A DNA stretch of 16,748 nt from Cycloclasticus sp. (GCA_018066825.1 JAGPVU010000040.1:1-16748); one strand, 5' to 3'; counted from the stretch's first letter, positions 1-7,684 are shown. A program made the numbers and translations. The notes: generated by a model not told the origin, from the sequence alone.

Positions 1-84
1 GGTTCTGGGGTTGGTTCTGGGGTTGGTTCTGGGGTTGGTTCTGGGGTTGGTTCTGGGGTTGGTTCTGGGGTTGGTTCTGGTGTT
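1..84. repeat. 12-base tandem repeat encoding Pro-Glu-Pro-Thr
   Basis: The unit ggttctggggtt is repeated six times without error from base 1 to 72. A seventh copy at 73-84 differs at one base (ggttctggtgtt). The array continues past the left edge, so its full length is unknown. Read on the minus strand, each unit encodes PEPT in frame with the gene that starts at 677. Because the unit is a multiple of three, gain or loss of copies changes tail length without a frameshift. Confidence 0.95.
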
Positions 85-677
85 GATTCTAAGTCCACCA
101 CCTCATCAAGGTCATTAATATCTAGTGACACGTCTATCTCATCGTCCAACTTCTGATCTTGCTCGTCGTCTGCTGCGGGCGCTTGATCTGAATCTAGGAT
201 CACTTCAATATCGTCATCATCAATCGGGGAGTTTTCCTCAGCCACGTCAGCCGCTTGTTTAGGCTCCTCTGTCGTTGTATCACCTGCTTTCGATTCTTGC
301 GTTACTGTGGCGTCATGGCGTTCAAGAGAGCCCATATAAACCACGCCTAAATCATGTATTACCTCATTAAATATCGCCACCTCATGCACTTGTTGAGCTA
401 ACTGAAACTCTACAAGCTTCTTCAAACAGAATTTCTCTGCCTCTATCAGATCAATAGCACCTTGCTCTGATTGTTCGTCCGATTGACCTAGTGCTTTCAG
501 CTGACCTAATAATAACTCTTTACGAACGGCCTCTTCGTTTGACACTTTTTTAAGCAGTGCAGATAAATTATTCCTCATCGCCTTCTTTTTCCGTCGCGCT
601 TTAAGAAAAAAGAAAACGTTACCTGCTATTAACACGAGCAAGACTTCGACCAAAATAATTTGCAGACCATCACCCAT
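1..677 (-). CDS. Membrane-anchored coiled-coil protein with acidic tail and PEPT repeats (3' end missing)
   Basis: An open frame begins at ATG 677-675 and stays open to the left window edge, so at least 225 codons are present and the stop is outside. The N-terminus (MGDGLQIILVEVLLVLIAG) is a single membrane segment at about residues 5-25, followed by a basic stretch (KARRKKK). Residues about 35-120 are charged and helix-prone, residues about 140-197 are very acidic (Asp/Glu runs), and from about residue 200 the chain becomes repeated Pro-Glu-Pro-Thr. The ATG directly abuts the stop of the upstream gene (TAA at 680-678), so translation is probably coupled. The N-terminus resembles that of the upstream neighbour (VEV-LLV--AG followed by KK-A), suggesting tandem duplication. 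No enzymatic motif is visible and I do not recognise the family. A role as a membrane-tethered scaffold or wall-spanning spacer is inference only. Confidence 0.8.
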   Translation of the reverse strand, partial: MGDGLQIILVEVLLVLIAGNVFFFLKARRKKKAMRNNLSALLKKVSNEEAVRKELLLGQLKALGQSDEQSEQGAIDLIEAEKFCLKKLVEFQLAQQVHEVAIFNEVIHDLGVVYMGSLERHDATVTQESKAGDTTTEEPKQAADVAEENSPIDDDDIEVILDSDQAPAADDEQDQKLDDEIDVSLDINDLDEVVDLESTPEPTPEPTPEPTPEPTPEPTPEPTPE

Positions 678-1346
678 TTAAAAATCCTCCATCTGTCCAA
701 ACGGTGAACTTGTTTTTTTATTTGATGCAACGTCTAGGTCATCCGCTACACCCCGCTCATAATAGCCCAACATCCTCGCCTTACTTTTAATTAACTCGTC
801 CTTATCTTTACTCCCATCAAACATATTCGCGTACTCGTTTGACACCTCGTCCAAGGTTTTTAACGCAGCGCCTAGTTGCTGTGACAGTCTCTCTTTTTCA
901 TCAAGCACTGTTGATAGCTGGCTATTTAACTCGGAGACTTCAAGCGCATTACTATTTTGAGCCTCAGAGTGCACGGCAGCACTTTTAATTGCTTTCAAAT
1001 ACGGCACAGATATTTCATTTACGTGGGCGTCTAGCAACGCCAAGTCGGAGACATCCTTTTGTAAAAACAGCTTGGCCACATGTTGGTATAATTTGGATTC
1101 TGTTTGTTGTATTTCTACAAGAAGCTCTTTTTTTTGTTCCTCATCCATCGCAGAAAAAGCAACATCATCTGCCACCGTGCCTTTACGCTCTTCGCTATTT
1201 TTTTTGATTTTTTTAGTTAGGCTTTTAATCGCATTATGCGCTTCTTTTTTTTGGCGTCCGCCCAAATAATAGACAACAAATAAGCCTGCTGCGACCAATA
1301 AAACAACCTCTACCACCAATAACCAAATCAACATATCGTCACTCAT
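678..1346 (-). CDS. Membrane-anchored coiled-coil protein, partner of the VWA protein
   Basis: This is a 222-residue protein of unrecognised family. Residues about 5-28 (LIWLLVVEVVLLVAAGLF...) form one membrane segment, followed by GGRQKKEA and a Lys-rich helix. The rest (about 40-200) is hydrophilic and rich in Glu, Lys, Leu and Gln with heptad-like spacing, especially residues about 130-175, so a coiled coil is likely. The C-terminus ends in ...FGQMEDF. Its ATG (1346-1344) overlaps the TGA of the upstream VWA gene (1345-1343) in the ATGA arrangement, and its own TAA (680-678) abuts the ATG of the next gene. The three genes are therefore probably co-transcribed and translationally coupled. 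Its N-terminal 50 residues align by eye with those of the downstream protein. Function is unknown; the architecture suggests a structural or adaptor role at the inner membrane. Confidence 0.82.
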   Translation of the reverse strand: MSDDMLIWLLVVEVVLLVAAGLFVVYYLGGRQKKEAHNAIKSLTKKIKKNSEERKGTVADDVAFSAMDEEQKKELLVEIQQTESKLYQHVAKLFLQKDVSDLALLDAHVNEISVPYLKAIKSAAVHSEAQNSNALEVSELNSQLSTVLDEKERLSQQLGAALKTLDEVSNEYANMFDGSKDKDELIKSKARMLGYYERGVADDLDVASNKKTSSPFGQMEDF

Positions 1347-2923
1347 ACGGATAATTTATTAACCAACGCTTCATCCTCAGCTATGGACTTCTTTTTGTAC
1401 CATTTAAAACCAAAGAATCCACCTGCTCCTAGCAACAGATTAATCAGCAATACTATCATCGAGGTGATGAGCCAACTTGATCCTTCTTCGGCCTCTTCTT
1501 CTATCGCTTGGTTTCCCACCACAGGGCAGCCTTCTGCGCCCATCAATAGCTTAGATAAATCAGGGCATGCAAAAACTTGATCCTCCGTCAGCCCCGATTT
1601 CGGTAACACAATACCCGCATCAGCGAGCACTTGCTTAAAAATAGGCTTCACTTCTACCCGTTTGACCTTCGGTTTTTTCAATACATGAAAGGACAAGGCT
1701 TCAATTCTTTCCACCGTGTTGCCAACGGCTTTTACCACCATCTCATAAGGCCCGACCTTTAGCTCTTTGCCTATGTCCGCAAAAAAATAGCCGCTATTGA
1801 TCATGTCTTGTTGCATATCAATGATCTCTATATCGCCACGTTTATTTTTTATCTCGACAGACGCTTTGATCGTGTTTAAAAAATTACTGTTCGTCAGTAA
1901 CTGGGTCTTACTAGTCAACAGCATTTTCACGCGCGTGTTTAGTCCCGCGTAAATTTCTTTTGGCATTTCATCAACCGCCATTTGTAAATTTGTTGTAATA
2001 AACACTTCGTTATCGGGATCAGCCGCCGCGATTAAGCGCCATTCACCCTCCATTGGATCTGTAACAGTAACGATGTCAAATTTTTTCTCATTATGCCAAG
2101 TTACACCATAACGCTTACTGCCACGGCCAAAATCTAAGCCTTCAGGGTCATCTAATTGAGTACTACCAAAACCCTTTTTTCTAAACACCACCGCAGTAAA
2201 TTCTCTAACCGCATCATCAACAATAAATTTATTGGCAACCAAGGGAATACTGTTTTTTTCAACCAAGCGCTTATTAACTCTTAGCATCGCTCGTTCTAAT
2301 TGATCCGCTGTTTTGGCCACATCAAACCAACCTATCGTGCGACTGGCGATCGCATCTAAAAATTCTTTATCTGCATCTTCTGAAAAAGCAATTGTGTGCA
2401 CGCTCACATCAGCGGCCTTTAAATTTTCCACTTGATGGTTTAGCACCCGCTCTTTCGAATCTTGATTTTTTCTTTTTGTGCCGCCCGAGGTAATCTTGCC
2501 ATCGGTCAATAAAACCAAATGCCGACTAGCCCATTTGTCTCTCTCTACCCACTCTAACGTGGCGACCGCGATTGCACGCTCTAGGTCTGCCCTTTTTCCA
2601 TTCGAGTGAATAGCAGTGATGTTTTTTAACGCCTGAGCCTTCCATGAAATGCCCGATTTTGAGGGCTTCATAATTTGAATTGTTTCACCATCAAACATCC
2701 AAATACCCGCTTGCGCGTTATTCGGCAGTAGCTTAATGAATAATTTTAGTGCTGACAGCCGATGATTGTCTGGATCGCTGACTCTCATCCGCTCAGAAAC
2801 ATCGACTAATACGCGAACTTCTAGCGTTTTATCCGTTTTATTGAACAATGCTGCTTGCGCCAAACTAGGCGCCAACAGAGCAATTAAAAAAAAGTAATGT
2901 AATACACGTGTCGATTTTTTCAT
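1343..2923 (-). CDS. Secreted VWA-domain protein with C-terminal membrane anchor (TIGR03503-like)
   Basis: This 526-residue protein starts with a clear signal peptide (residues 1-24, ending AQA). A von Willebrand factor A domain spans about residues 34-215, with a hydrophobic strand leading into DVSERM (D41, S43) and a later LLTDG motif. A beta-rich middle region follows (about 220-435), and one membrane segment near the C-terminus (about 487-510) ends in a basic stop-transfer stretch (KWYKKK). From memory, the order and several blocks (e.g. DPDN...ALKL..LLP, HTIA.SE.AD, FTAVVFRK) fit the conserved gammaproteobacterial family TIGR03503. The canonical metal-site DxSxS reads DVSER here, and the usual Thr of the next loop is not evident (GKRADL), so metal binding may be lost. 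Most of the protein should face the periplasm. It leads the coupled cassette. No strong Shine-Dalgarno is seen before the ATG. Confidence 0.85.
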   Translation of the reverse strand: MKKSTRVLHYFFLIALLAPSLAQAALFNKTDKTLEVRVLVDVSERMRVSDPDNHRLSALKLFIKLLPNNAQAGIWMFDGETIQIMKPSKSGISWKAQALKNITAIHSNGKRADLERAIAVATLEWVERDKWASRHLVLLTDGKITSGGTKRKNQDSKERVLNHQVENLKAADVSVHTIAFSEDADKEFLDAIASRTIGWFDVAKTADQLERAMLRVNKRLVEKNSIPLVANKFIVDDAVREFTAVVFRKKGFGSTQLDDPEGLDFGRGSKRYGVTWHNEKKFDIVTVTDPMEGEWRLIAAADPDNEVFITTNLQMAVDEMPKEIYAGLNTRVKMLLTSKTQLLTNSNFLNTIKASVEIKNKRGDIEIIDMQQDMINSGYFFADIGKELKVGPYEMVVKAVGNTVERIEALSFHVLKKPKVKRVEVKPIFKQVLADAGIVLPKSGLTEDQVFACPDLSKLLMGAEGCPVVGNQAIEEEAEEGSSWLITSMIVLLINLLLGAGGFFGFKWYKKKSIAEDEALVNKLSV

Positions 2924-3090
2924 GGCTTATATGCGCGCTATCCTATGCGCTCGTGTTCTTTATTGTTACGTAAGTTTGTTATCGGCAAAGGGGGGGATAA
3001 CTTAAGGACAGCTCAACAATAAACTTTATGACGAGTAGCCATTTAACGACGGCAAGGTGCAAGCACCTAGACGCTAAAAAGATGTCTTGG
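2924..3090. other. Intergenic region with G7 tract and small hairpin
   Basis: This stretch lies between the pgk stop and the VWA start, both genes reading on the minus strand. It holds a run of seven G at 2990-2996 (C7 on the transcribed sense strand) about 70 bases upstream of the VWA start, and a short inverted repeat aggtgc/gcacct at 3055-3060 and 3063-3068 just past pgk. The inverted repeat has no adjoining T-run, so it is not a convincing intrinsic terminator. A VWA promoter presumably lies here, but no hexamer pair stands out. Confidence 0.4.
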
Positions 3091-4266
3091 CTAGACCGAA
3101 GGCTGTTGCAAGACGCTGACTGCTGGCAAGGACTTACCTTCAAGAAACTCTAAAAATGCACCGCCGCCCGTGGAAATATATGACACCTTGTCGGCAATCT
3201 TATATTTATCGACAGCGGCCAGCGTATCGCCACCACCGGCAATAGAAAAACCATTACTTTCTGCAATCGCCTGCGACAGGACTTTTGTTCCCTCGCCGAA
3301 CTGGTCAAATTCAAACACGCCTAAGGGGCCATTCCATACAATAGTACCTGCGGCTTTAACCAACGCTGCGTACTGCTGGGCCGTTTGCGGCCCTACGTCT
3401 AAAATAAGGTCATCGTCCTCTACCTCAGTCACCAGCTTAATGCTTGCCTGTGCAGTCTCTGAAAAAGCTTTCGCACAGACCACATCTACCGGCACCGGAA
3501 TACGCGTACCCTTTTTTTCTGCTTTTGCCATTAATGCTTTAGCCACCTCGATCAAATCCGGCTCGTACAATGACTTCCCAACAGCGTGCCCTTGAGCGGC
3601 GATAAAGGTGTTGGCAATACCCCCGCCTACAATCAACTGATCAACCTTGTCTAACATCGCATCTAGCACCGTCAGCTTAGTCGATACTTTTGCTCCGCCC
3701 ACAATGGCCAACATCGGATGAGCTGGCTCATACAAAGCCTTTGCTAATGCGTCTAACTCTGCGGATAACAGCGGTCCTGCACAAGCAATTGGTGCAAATT
3801 TTGCCACCCCATGGGTAGAGGCATGCGCGCGATGCGCAGTACCAAAGGCATCCATTACAAACACATCACACAGCGCCGCCATCTTTTTTGATAGCACCTC
3901 GTCGTCTGCTTTTTCACCGTGGTTAAAACGCACGTTTTCGCACAAAACGATATCACCCGCTTTACCAACTACGCCGTCAATCCACTGTTTTTCTAAGCGG
4001 ACGGGTAAACCCAGTAAGCTTGATAAGTGCTCGGCCACGGGCTTTAAACTAAAGGCCTCGTTAAATTTACCTTCTTTAGGACGCCCAAGGTGCGACATAA
4101 TCATCACCATCGCCCCCGCTTTATGCGCTTGCTGCAGGGTGGGCAAACTCGCACGAATTCTGGCATCACTAACAACTTGACCGTCTTTTATCGGTACGTT
4201 CAAGTCCTCTCTAATCAATACCCGTTTACCAGATAAATCCAAGTCTTGCATAAGAGTAATCGTCAT
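3091..4266 (-). CDS. pgk: Phosphoglycerate kinase
   Basis: This 391-residue protein is full length for bacterial PGK (E. coli about 387). It catalyses reversible phosphate transfer between 1,3-bisphosphoglycerate and ADP, giving 3-phosphoglycerate and ATP, in the cytoplasm. Visible signatures are the substrate-binding start GKRVLIREDLNVPIKDG (residues 13-29), SHLGRP with the basic 3-PG site, VLCENVRF, DAFGTAHRAHAST, VGGAKVSTK, the nucleotide-site block WNGPLGVFE, and the C-terminal GGGDTLAAV and STGGGAFLEFLEG. The gene lies 35 bases after the dehydrogenase gene and on the same strand, so it is the third gene of a tkt-gap/epd-pgk operon. In many gammaproteobacteria fba or pyk follows; here an unrelated VWA gene does. 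The Shine-Dalgarno is weak, consistent with read-through from upstream. Identity is secure. Confidence 0.98.
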   Translation of the reverse strand: MTITLMQDLDLSGKRVLIREDLNVPIKDGQVVSDARIRASLPTLQQAHKAGAMVMIMSHLGRPKEGKFNEAFSLKPVAEHLSSLLGLPVRLEKQWIDGVVGKAGDIVLCENVRFNHGEKADDEVLSKKMAALCDVFVMDAFGTAHRAHASTHGVAKFAPIACAGPLLSAELDALAKALYEPAHPMLAIVGGAKVSTKLTVLDAMLDKVDQLIVGGGIANTFIAAQGHAVGKSLYEPDLIEVAKALMAKAEKKGTRIPVPVDVVCAKAFSETAQASIKLVTEVEDDDLILDVGPQTAQQYAALVKAAGTIVWNGPLGVFEFDQFGEGTKVLSQAIAESNGFSIAGGGDTLAAVDKYKIADKVSYISTGGGAFLEFLEGKSLPAVSVLQQPSV

Positions 4267-4301
4267 GTCTAAAACCGTTTATTCATTATATTTAGCGTGG
4301 G

Positions 4302-5312
4302 CTAGCACGACATCATTGCCGCAGCTGTGTCTAACAACCGGTTAGCAAAGCCCCACTCATTATCGTACCAGGCCTGCACTTTAACCAAGCGTTGATTTTG
4401 CACCATGGTTTGGGACGCATCAACGCTACACGACGCCGCGCAGTGGTTATAGTCCACCGACACCAGTGGCACGTCGCTAAAACCTAAAATATCCTTCATT
4501 TCGCCCTCGGAGGCGGCTTTTAATGCCTGATTTATTTGCTCCACCGAGGTGTCTTTTGAGGCACTAAAGGTAAAGTCGACTAAGGCGACATTGAGCGTGG
4601 GTACCCGAATCGCAAGCCCGTCTAGCTTACCCTTTAGTTCTGGAATAATAAGTTCTACCGCCTTTACTGACCGTGTTGGCGTTGGAATAATCGACAAGCC
4701 CGCCGCCCGCGCTCTACGTAAATCAGTGTGGTGCGAATCGGTCAATCGTTGATCGTTGGTATAAGCGTGTATAACCGTACCCAGGCCACTGTCGATACCC
4801 ACAGTCTGTTGCAATATTTTTGCCATCGGCGCCAAACAATTCGTTGTACAGGAGCCATTCGACACCACTTTATGTTCCGGCTTTAACGTCTCATGGTTCA
4901 CCCCATAGACAATCGTCGCATCGACTTTATCGTCTGATGGTGCAGAAATGAGTACTTTTTTCGCCCCAGCAAGGCAGTGCATAAACGCAGGCTCGGCCTG
5001 GCTAAACTGGCCGCTACATTCGAGCACTAAATCAACATTCAAGGCTGTCCATGGCAGTTTGACTGGATTGGCTTCTGACAGATAGCGGATCGTATCACCG
5101 GCAACAACAAGTGAATCGCCAGCGACGCTCACTGGGTAGGCAAAACGCCCGTGCGTGGTGTCGTACTGTAATAGGTGTGCTGATATATCGAGTGGCTGAA
5201 TATCGTTAATCGCAACAATTTGTAGCTGCTCGTTGCGTTGCGCTTCGTATAAGGCCCTCAGCACATGACGGCCAATACGGCCAAACCCGTTAATCGCTAC
5301 TCGTATACTCAT
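4302..5312 (-). CDS. gap: GAPDH-family dehydrogenase (glyceraldehyde-3-P or erythrose-4-P dehydrogenase)
   Basis: This 336-residue protein is an NAD-dependent, phosphorylating aldehyde dehydrogenase of the type I GAPDH fold. The Rossmann start is VAINGFGRIGR (residues 5-15). The catalytic Cys155 lies in SNGSCTTNC, the catalytic His182 in HAYTNDQ, and the C-terminal signature WYDNEWGFANR is intact. Two readings remain open. AYTNDQ and WYDNEWGF are typical of GAPDH. However, the inorganic-phosphate loop, normally PTSTGAAKAV, reads PTPTRSVKAV, with Arg214 where GAPDH has Gly; E. coli Epd also carries a basic residue at this spot. Location between tkt and pgk matches the epd position of enteric relatives. 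Either glycolytic GAPDH or the erythrose-4-phosphate dehydrogenase of pyridoxal phosphate synthesis is possible. It starts 9 bases after the transketolase stop. Confidence 0.93.
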   Translation of the reverse strand: MSIRVAINGFGRIGRHVLRALYEAQRNEQLQIVAINDIQPLDISAHLLQYDTTHGRFAYPVSVAGDSLVVAGDTIRYLSEANPVKLPWTALNVDLVLECSGQFSQAEPAFMHCLAGAKKVLISAPSDDKVDATIVYGVNHETLKPEHKVVSNGSCTTNCLAPMAKILQQTVGIDSGLGTVIHAYTNDQRLTDSHHTDLRRARAAGLSIIPTPTRSVKAVELIIPELKGKLDGLAIRVPTLNVALVDFTFSASKDTSVEQINQALKAASEGEMKDILGFSDVPLVSVDYNHCAASCSVDASQTMVQNQRLVKVQAWYDNEWGFANRLLDTAAAMMSC

Positions 5313-5321
5313 GAATGATTC

Positions 5322-7325
5322 TTATAGCAAACCTTTAGCCGCATCCACAAGCTTGTCAGCGGTAATGCCAAAGTGCTCGAATAATACGCCTGCAGGCGCC
5401 GATTCGCCAAAGCAATCTATACCAATCACCGCACCGTTCAAGCCCACGTACTTATACCAAAGTGCCGTTGAGCCAGCTTCGATCGCCGCTCTTGCCGTGA
5501 CTGATGCTGGCAGAACAGATTCTTTGTACGCTGCATCTTGTTTATCAAACACATTCGTACACGGCATGGATACCACCCGAACCTTTATCCCATCGGCTGC
5601 CAATATTTGTGCTGCCGAGGTGGCCAATTCAACTTCTGACCCTGTGCCCATCAAGATAAGCTGAGGCTCGCCATCGCAGTCTTTAAGGATATAGCCACCT
5701 TTAGCAATCGCTGCTACTTGTTCAGCTGTTCTGTCTTGGTGCTGTACATTTTGACGGGTGAAAATAAGCGCTGACGGGGTATTTTCACTTTCTACCGCAC
5801 ACTTCCAAGCCACTGCTGACTCTACTGCGTCACATGGGCGCCATACGTGTAAATTAGGAATCAAGCGCAAACTGGAGACGTGTTCAATTGATTGATGCGT
5901 TGGCCCATCTTCACCTAAACCAATGGAATCATGCGTATAAACAAAAATATTGCGTAACTTCATTAACGCCGCCATACGCACTGCGTTACGGGCGTAGTCG
6001 GAGAAGGTTAAAAAGGTCGCTCCATAAGGAATAAAGCCGCCGTGTAAGGCAATACCGTTTTGAATCGCACTCATACCAAACTCACGCACACCGTAGTGCA
6101 AGTAATTGCCATTAGCATTATTACCGTCTACGTCGGTACAACCCGTCCATTCGGTTAAGTTGGAACCCGTTAAATCGGCAGAGCCGCCTAAAAACTCAGG
6201 TAACAAGGGGCCAAAACCGTTTAGGGTGTTCAACGAAGCTTTTCGTGAGGCGATGGTTTCGCCCTTTTCTTGTGTCGCTTGGATAAACGCCGACGATTGT
6301 TGTTCCCAATCATTGCTTAGCTCACCCGATAGTCGGCGCAATAACTCATCCGCTAATTCTGGGTATTCAGCGACGTAGGCTTCCAGCAAGGTCTCCCACT
6401 TTTCTTCGGCTGCTTCGCCTTTATCGTTTGCGTCCCACGCCTCTTTAATGTTGCTAGGAATGTCGAACGCTGGCGCGCTCCAACCTAAGGCTTTTCTGGT
6501 TGCCGCAATTTCTTCCGCACCTAAGGGTGCACCGTGTACGTGATGCGTCCCTTGTTTATTTGGCGCGCCCGAGCCAATCACCGTTTTACAACAGATTAAT
6601 GTTGGTTTATTGCTTTCTTTTTTCGCTTGTTTAATCGCTTTTTTAATCTCGTCCGAATTATGGCCATCTACATCACGAACCACATGCCAGCCATAAGACT
6701 CAAAACGGGCAGGTGTATCGTCGGTAAACCAACCTTCAACATTCCCATCAATCGAGATGCCATTATCGTCCCAAAATGCAATCAACTTGCCCAAGCCTAA
6801 GGTACCCGCATACGAGCAGGCCTCGTGCGAAATCCCTTCCATCAAGCAACCGTCTCCCATAAAAGAATAGGTGTAATGGTCAATCACAGGGAATTCAGGC
6901 TTATTAAATTGTGCCGCCAGTACTTTTTCCGCCAACGCCATACCGACTGCATTGGTGATGCCTTGGCCCAAGGGGCCTGTGGTGGTTTCTACGCCCGGCG
7001 CATAGCCGTATTCGGGGTGACCTGGTGTTTTAGAATGTAATTGACGGAAATTACGAATCTCTTCAATATCCAAATCGTAACCGGACAGATGTAATAAAGA
7101 GTACAACAACATCGAACCGTGGCCGTTAGACAACACAAAACGATCGCGGTTAACCCAATGCGGATTTGCAGGGTTGTGCGACAAAAAGTCATTCCACAGC
7201 ACTTCTGCGATATCCGCCATTCCCATTGGTGCACCGGGGTGGCCTGACTTAGCTTGTTGAACGGCGTCCATACTAAGGACACGAATGGCGTTAGCCAGGG
7301 TTTGACGAGAAGGTGTTTGGCTCAT
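5322..7325 (-). CDS. tkt: Transketolase
   Basis: This 667-residue protein matches the bacterial transketolase length (E. coli TktA 663). It moves two-carbon ketol units between sugar phosphates in the non-oxidative pentose phosphate pathway, using thiamine diphosphate and a divalent metal. Visible signatures are SGHPGAPMGMADIAEVLW (from residue 27), the thiamine-diphosphate motif GDG at 157-159 with the matching Asn188, GTHHVHGAPLG, the pyrimidine-domain block DSIGLGEDGPTHQ, and PCDAVE. The C-terminal domain includes LMGTGSEVELA and ends GITADKLVDAAKGLL. It is the first gene of the operon and reads away from the zinc locus. Upstream, the minus strand has TAAAAT (revcomp of 7388-7393) as a possible -10, without a good -35. 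No strong Shine-Dalgarno precedes the ATG. Identity is secure. Confidence 0.98.
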   Translation of the reverse strand: MSQTPSRQTLANAIRVLSMDAVQQAKSGHPGAPMGMADIAEVLWNDFLSHNPANPHWVNRDRFVLSNGHGSMLLYSLLHLSGYDLDIEEIRNFRQLHSKTPGHPEYGYAPGVETTTGPLGQGITNAVGMALAEKVLAAQFNKPEFPVIDHYTYSFMGDGCLMEGISHEACSYAGTLGLGKLIAFWDDNGISIDGNVEGWFTDDTPARFESYGWHVVRDVDGHNSDEIKKAIKQAKKESNKPTLICCKTVIGSGAPNKQGTHHVHGAPLGAEEIAATRKALGWSAPAFDIPSNIKEAWDANDKGEAAEEKWETLLEAYVAEYPELADELLRRLSGELSNDWEQQSSAFIQATQEKGETIASRKASLNTLNGFGPLLPEFLGGSADLTGSNLTEWTGCTDVDGNNANGNYLHYGVREFGMSAIQNGIALHGGFIPYGATFLTFSDYARNAVRMAALMKLRNIFVYTHDSIGLGEDGPTHQSIEHVSSLRLIPNLHVWRPCDAVESAVAWKCAVESENTPSALIFTRQNVQHQDRTAEQVAAIAKGGYILKDCDGEPQLILMGTGSEVELATSAAQILAADGIKVRVVSMPCTNVFDKQDAAYKESVLPASVTARAAIEAGSTALWYKYVGLNGAVIGIDCFGESAPAGVLFEHFGITADKLVDAAKGLL

Positions 7326-7570
7326 AGTCGCTTTAGATTAGTCGTTATTTTAAATCAGCGCCATGGCACCAATTCCAAGAACTTGGCATTTTACACTGAA
7401 CCACCCCAGAAGAGAATTCAAAACAATCACTAAGAAAAAACACGGGACACCAACCGTCCATTTGCACTTCCTTTGTTTTTTTGATCTGCTCACGCCCTCA
7501 CAAAAAGCAACAACCCCACCTCTGTAATCAGGTCGTAATACTTTAATCATAGAATACCGAGTCGATTGCT

Positions 7571-7590
7571 GAAACGATGTCCGTCGTTTC
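7571..7590. repeat. Inverted repeat gaaacga-N6-tcgtttc
   Basis: The 7-base arms (7571-7577 and 7584-7590) are perfectly complementary around a 6-base spacer. Neither strand has a T-run beside it, so it is unlikely to be an intrinsic terminator. It sits about 95 bases upstream of the metal-locus start and about 245 bases from the tkt start. A binding site for a dimeric regulator is possible, but no regulator can be assigned. Confidence 0.45.
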
Positions 7591-7637
7591 AAACTATTCA
7601 TAAAGCAGGATGAAACAAAAGTAGACGCATTGAAATT

Positions 7638-7678
7638 TTGGCTCGAGACTAACTAGTTTTAAAAAAAACTGTTACAGT
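7638..7678 (+). promoter_or_regulatory. Candidate promoter with palindromic operator for the metal locus
   Basis: TTGGCT at 7638-7643 and TAAAAA at 7660-7665, 16 bases apart, each match the sigma-70 consensus at four of six positions. The expected transcription start would fall inside the perfect 11-base palindrome actgttacagt (7668-7678), only six bases before the ATG at 7685. That is a classic position for a repressor that blocks transcription, and a metal-responsive repressor would make sense here. The sequence does not match a textbook Zur box, so the assignment is inference. Confidence 0.3.
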
Positions 7679-7684
7679 ACCTCT

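Larger units (their letters stand above)
7326..7684. other. Divergent intergenic region, about 360 bases, with several small palindromes
   Basis: This is the regulatory region between tkt (minus) and the metal locus (plus). It contains a two-fold symmetric CCAAG-aa-CTTGG at 7375-7386 near the presumed tkt promoter, and gaaacga-6-tcgtttc at 7571-7590. Nearest the plus-strand gene are aactagtt (7651-7658) and the 11-base palindrome actgttacagt (7668-7678). No gene with family features was found. An 83-codon frame on the minus strand (7350-7601) has no recognisable domain and overlaps the expected tkt leader. No convincing Zur, Fur or HexR consensus was seen. Confidence 0.6.

Noticed and set aside
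1..84. Tandem repeat as a possible CRISPR or origin iteron array
   Set aside because: Units are 12 bases without spacers and are in frame with a protein tail encoding PEPT.
989..1269. Plus-strand frames opposite the coiled-coil gene
   Set aside because: They are antisense to a well-supported gene, low in complexity, and lack ribosome sites.
3055..3068. Inverted repeat aggtgc/gcacct as a pgk terminator
   Set aside because: The usable stem is short and no T-run follows on the transcribed strand.
5311..7282. Several frames antisense to or out of frame within transketolase
   Set aside because: Transketolase is certain over the whole stretch; these frames have no domain signature.
7521..7545. 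TGTAAT half-site resembling a HexR operator near tkt
   Set aside because: The second half of the palindrome (ATTACA at the right spacing) is absent.
7350..7601. An 83-codon minus-strand frame upstream of tkt
   Set aside because: No recognisable domain, no clear ribosome site, and it covers the expected tkt promoter and several palindromes.
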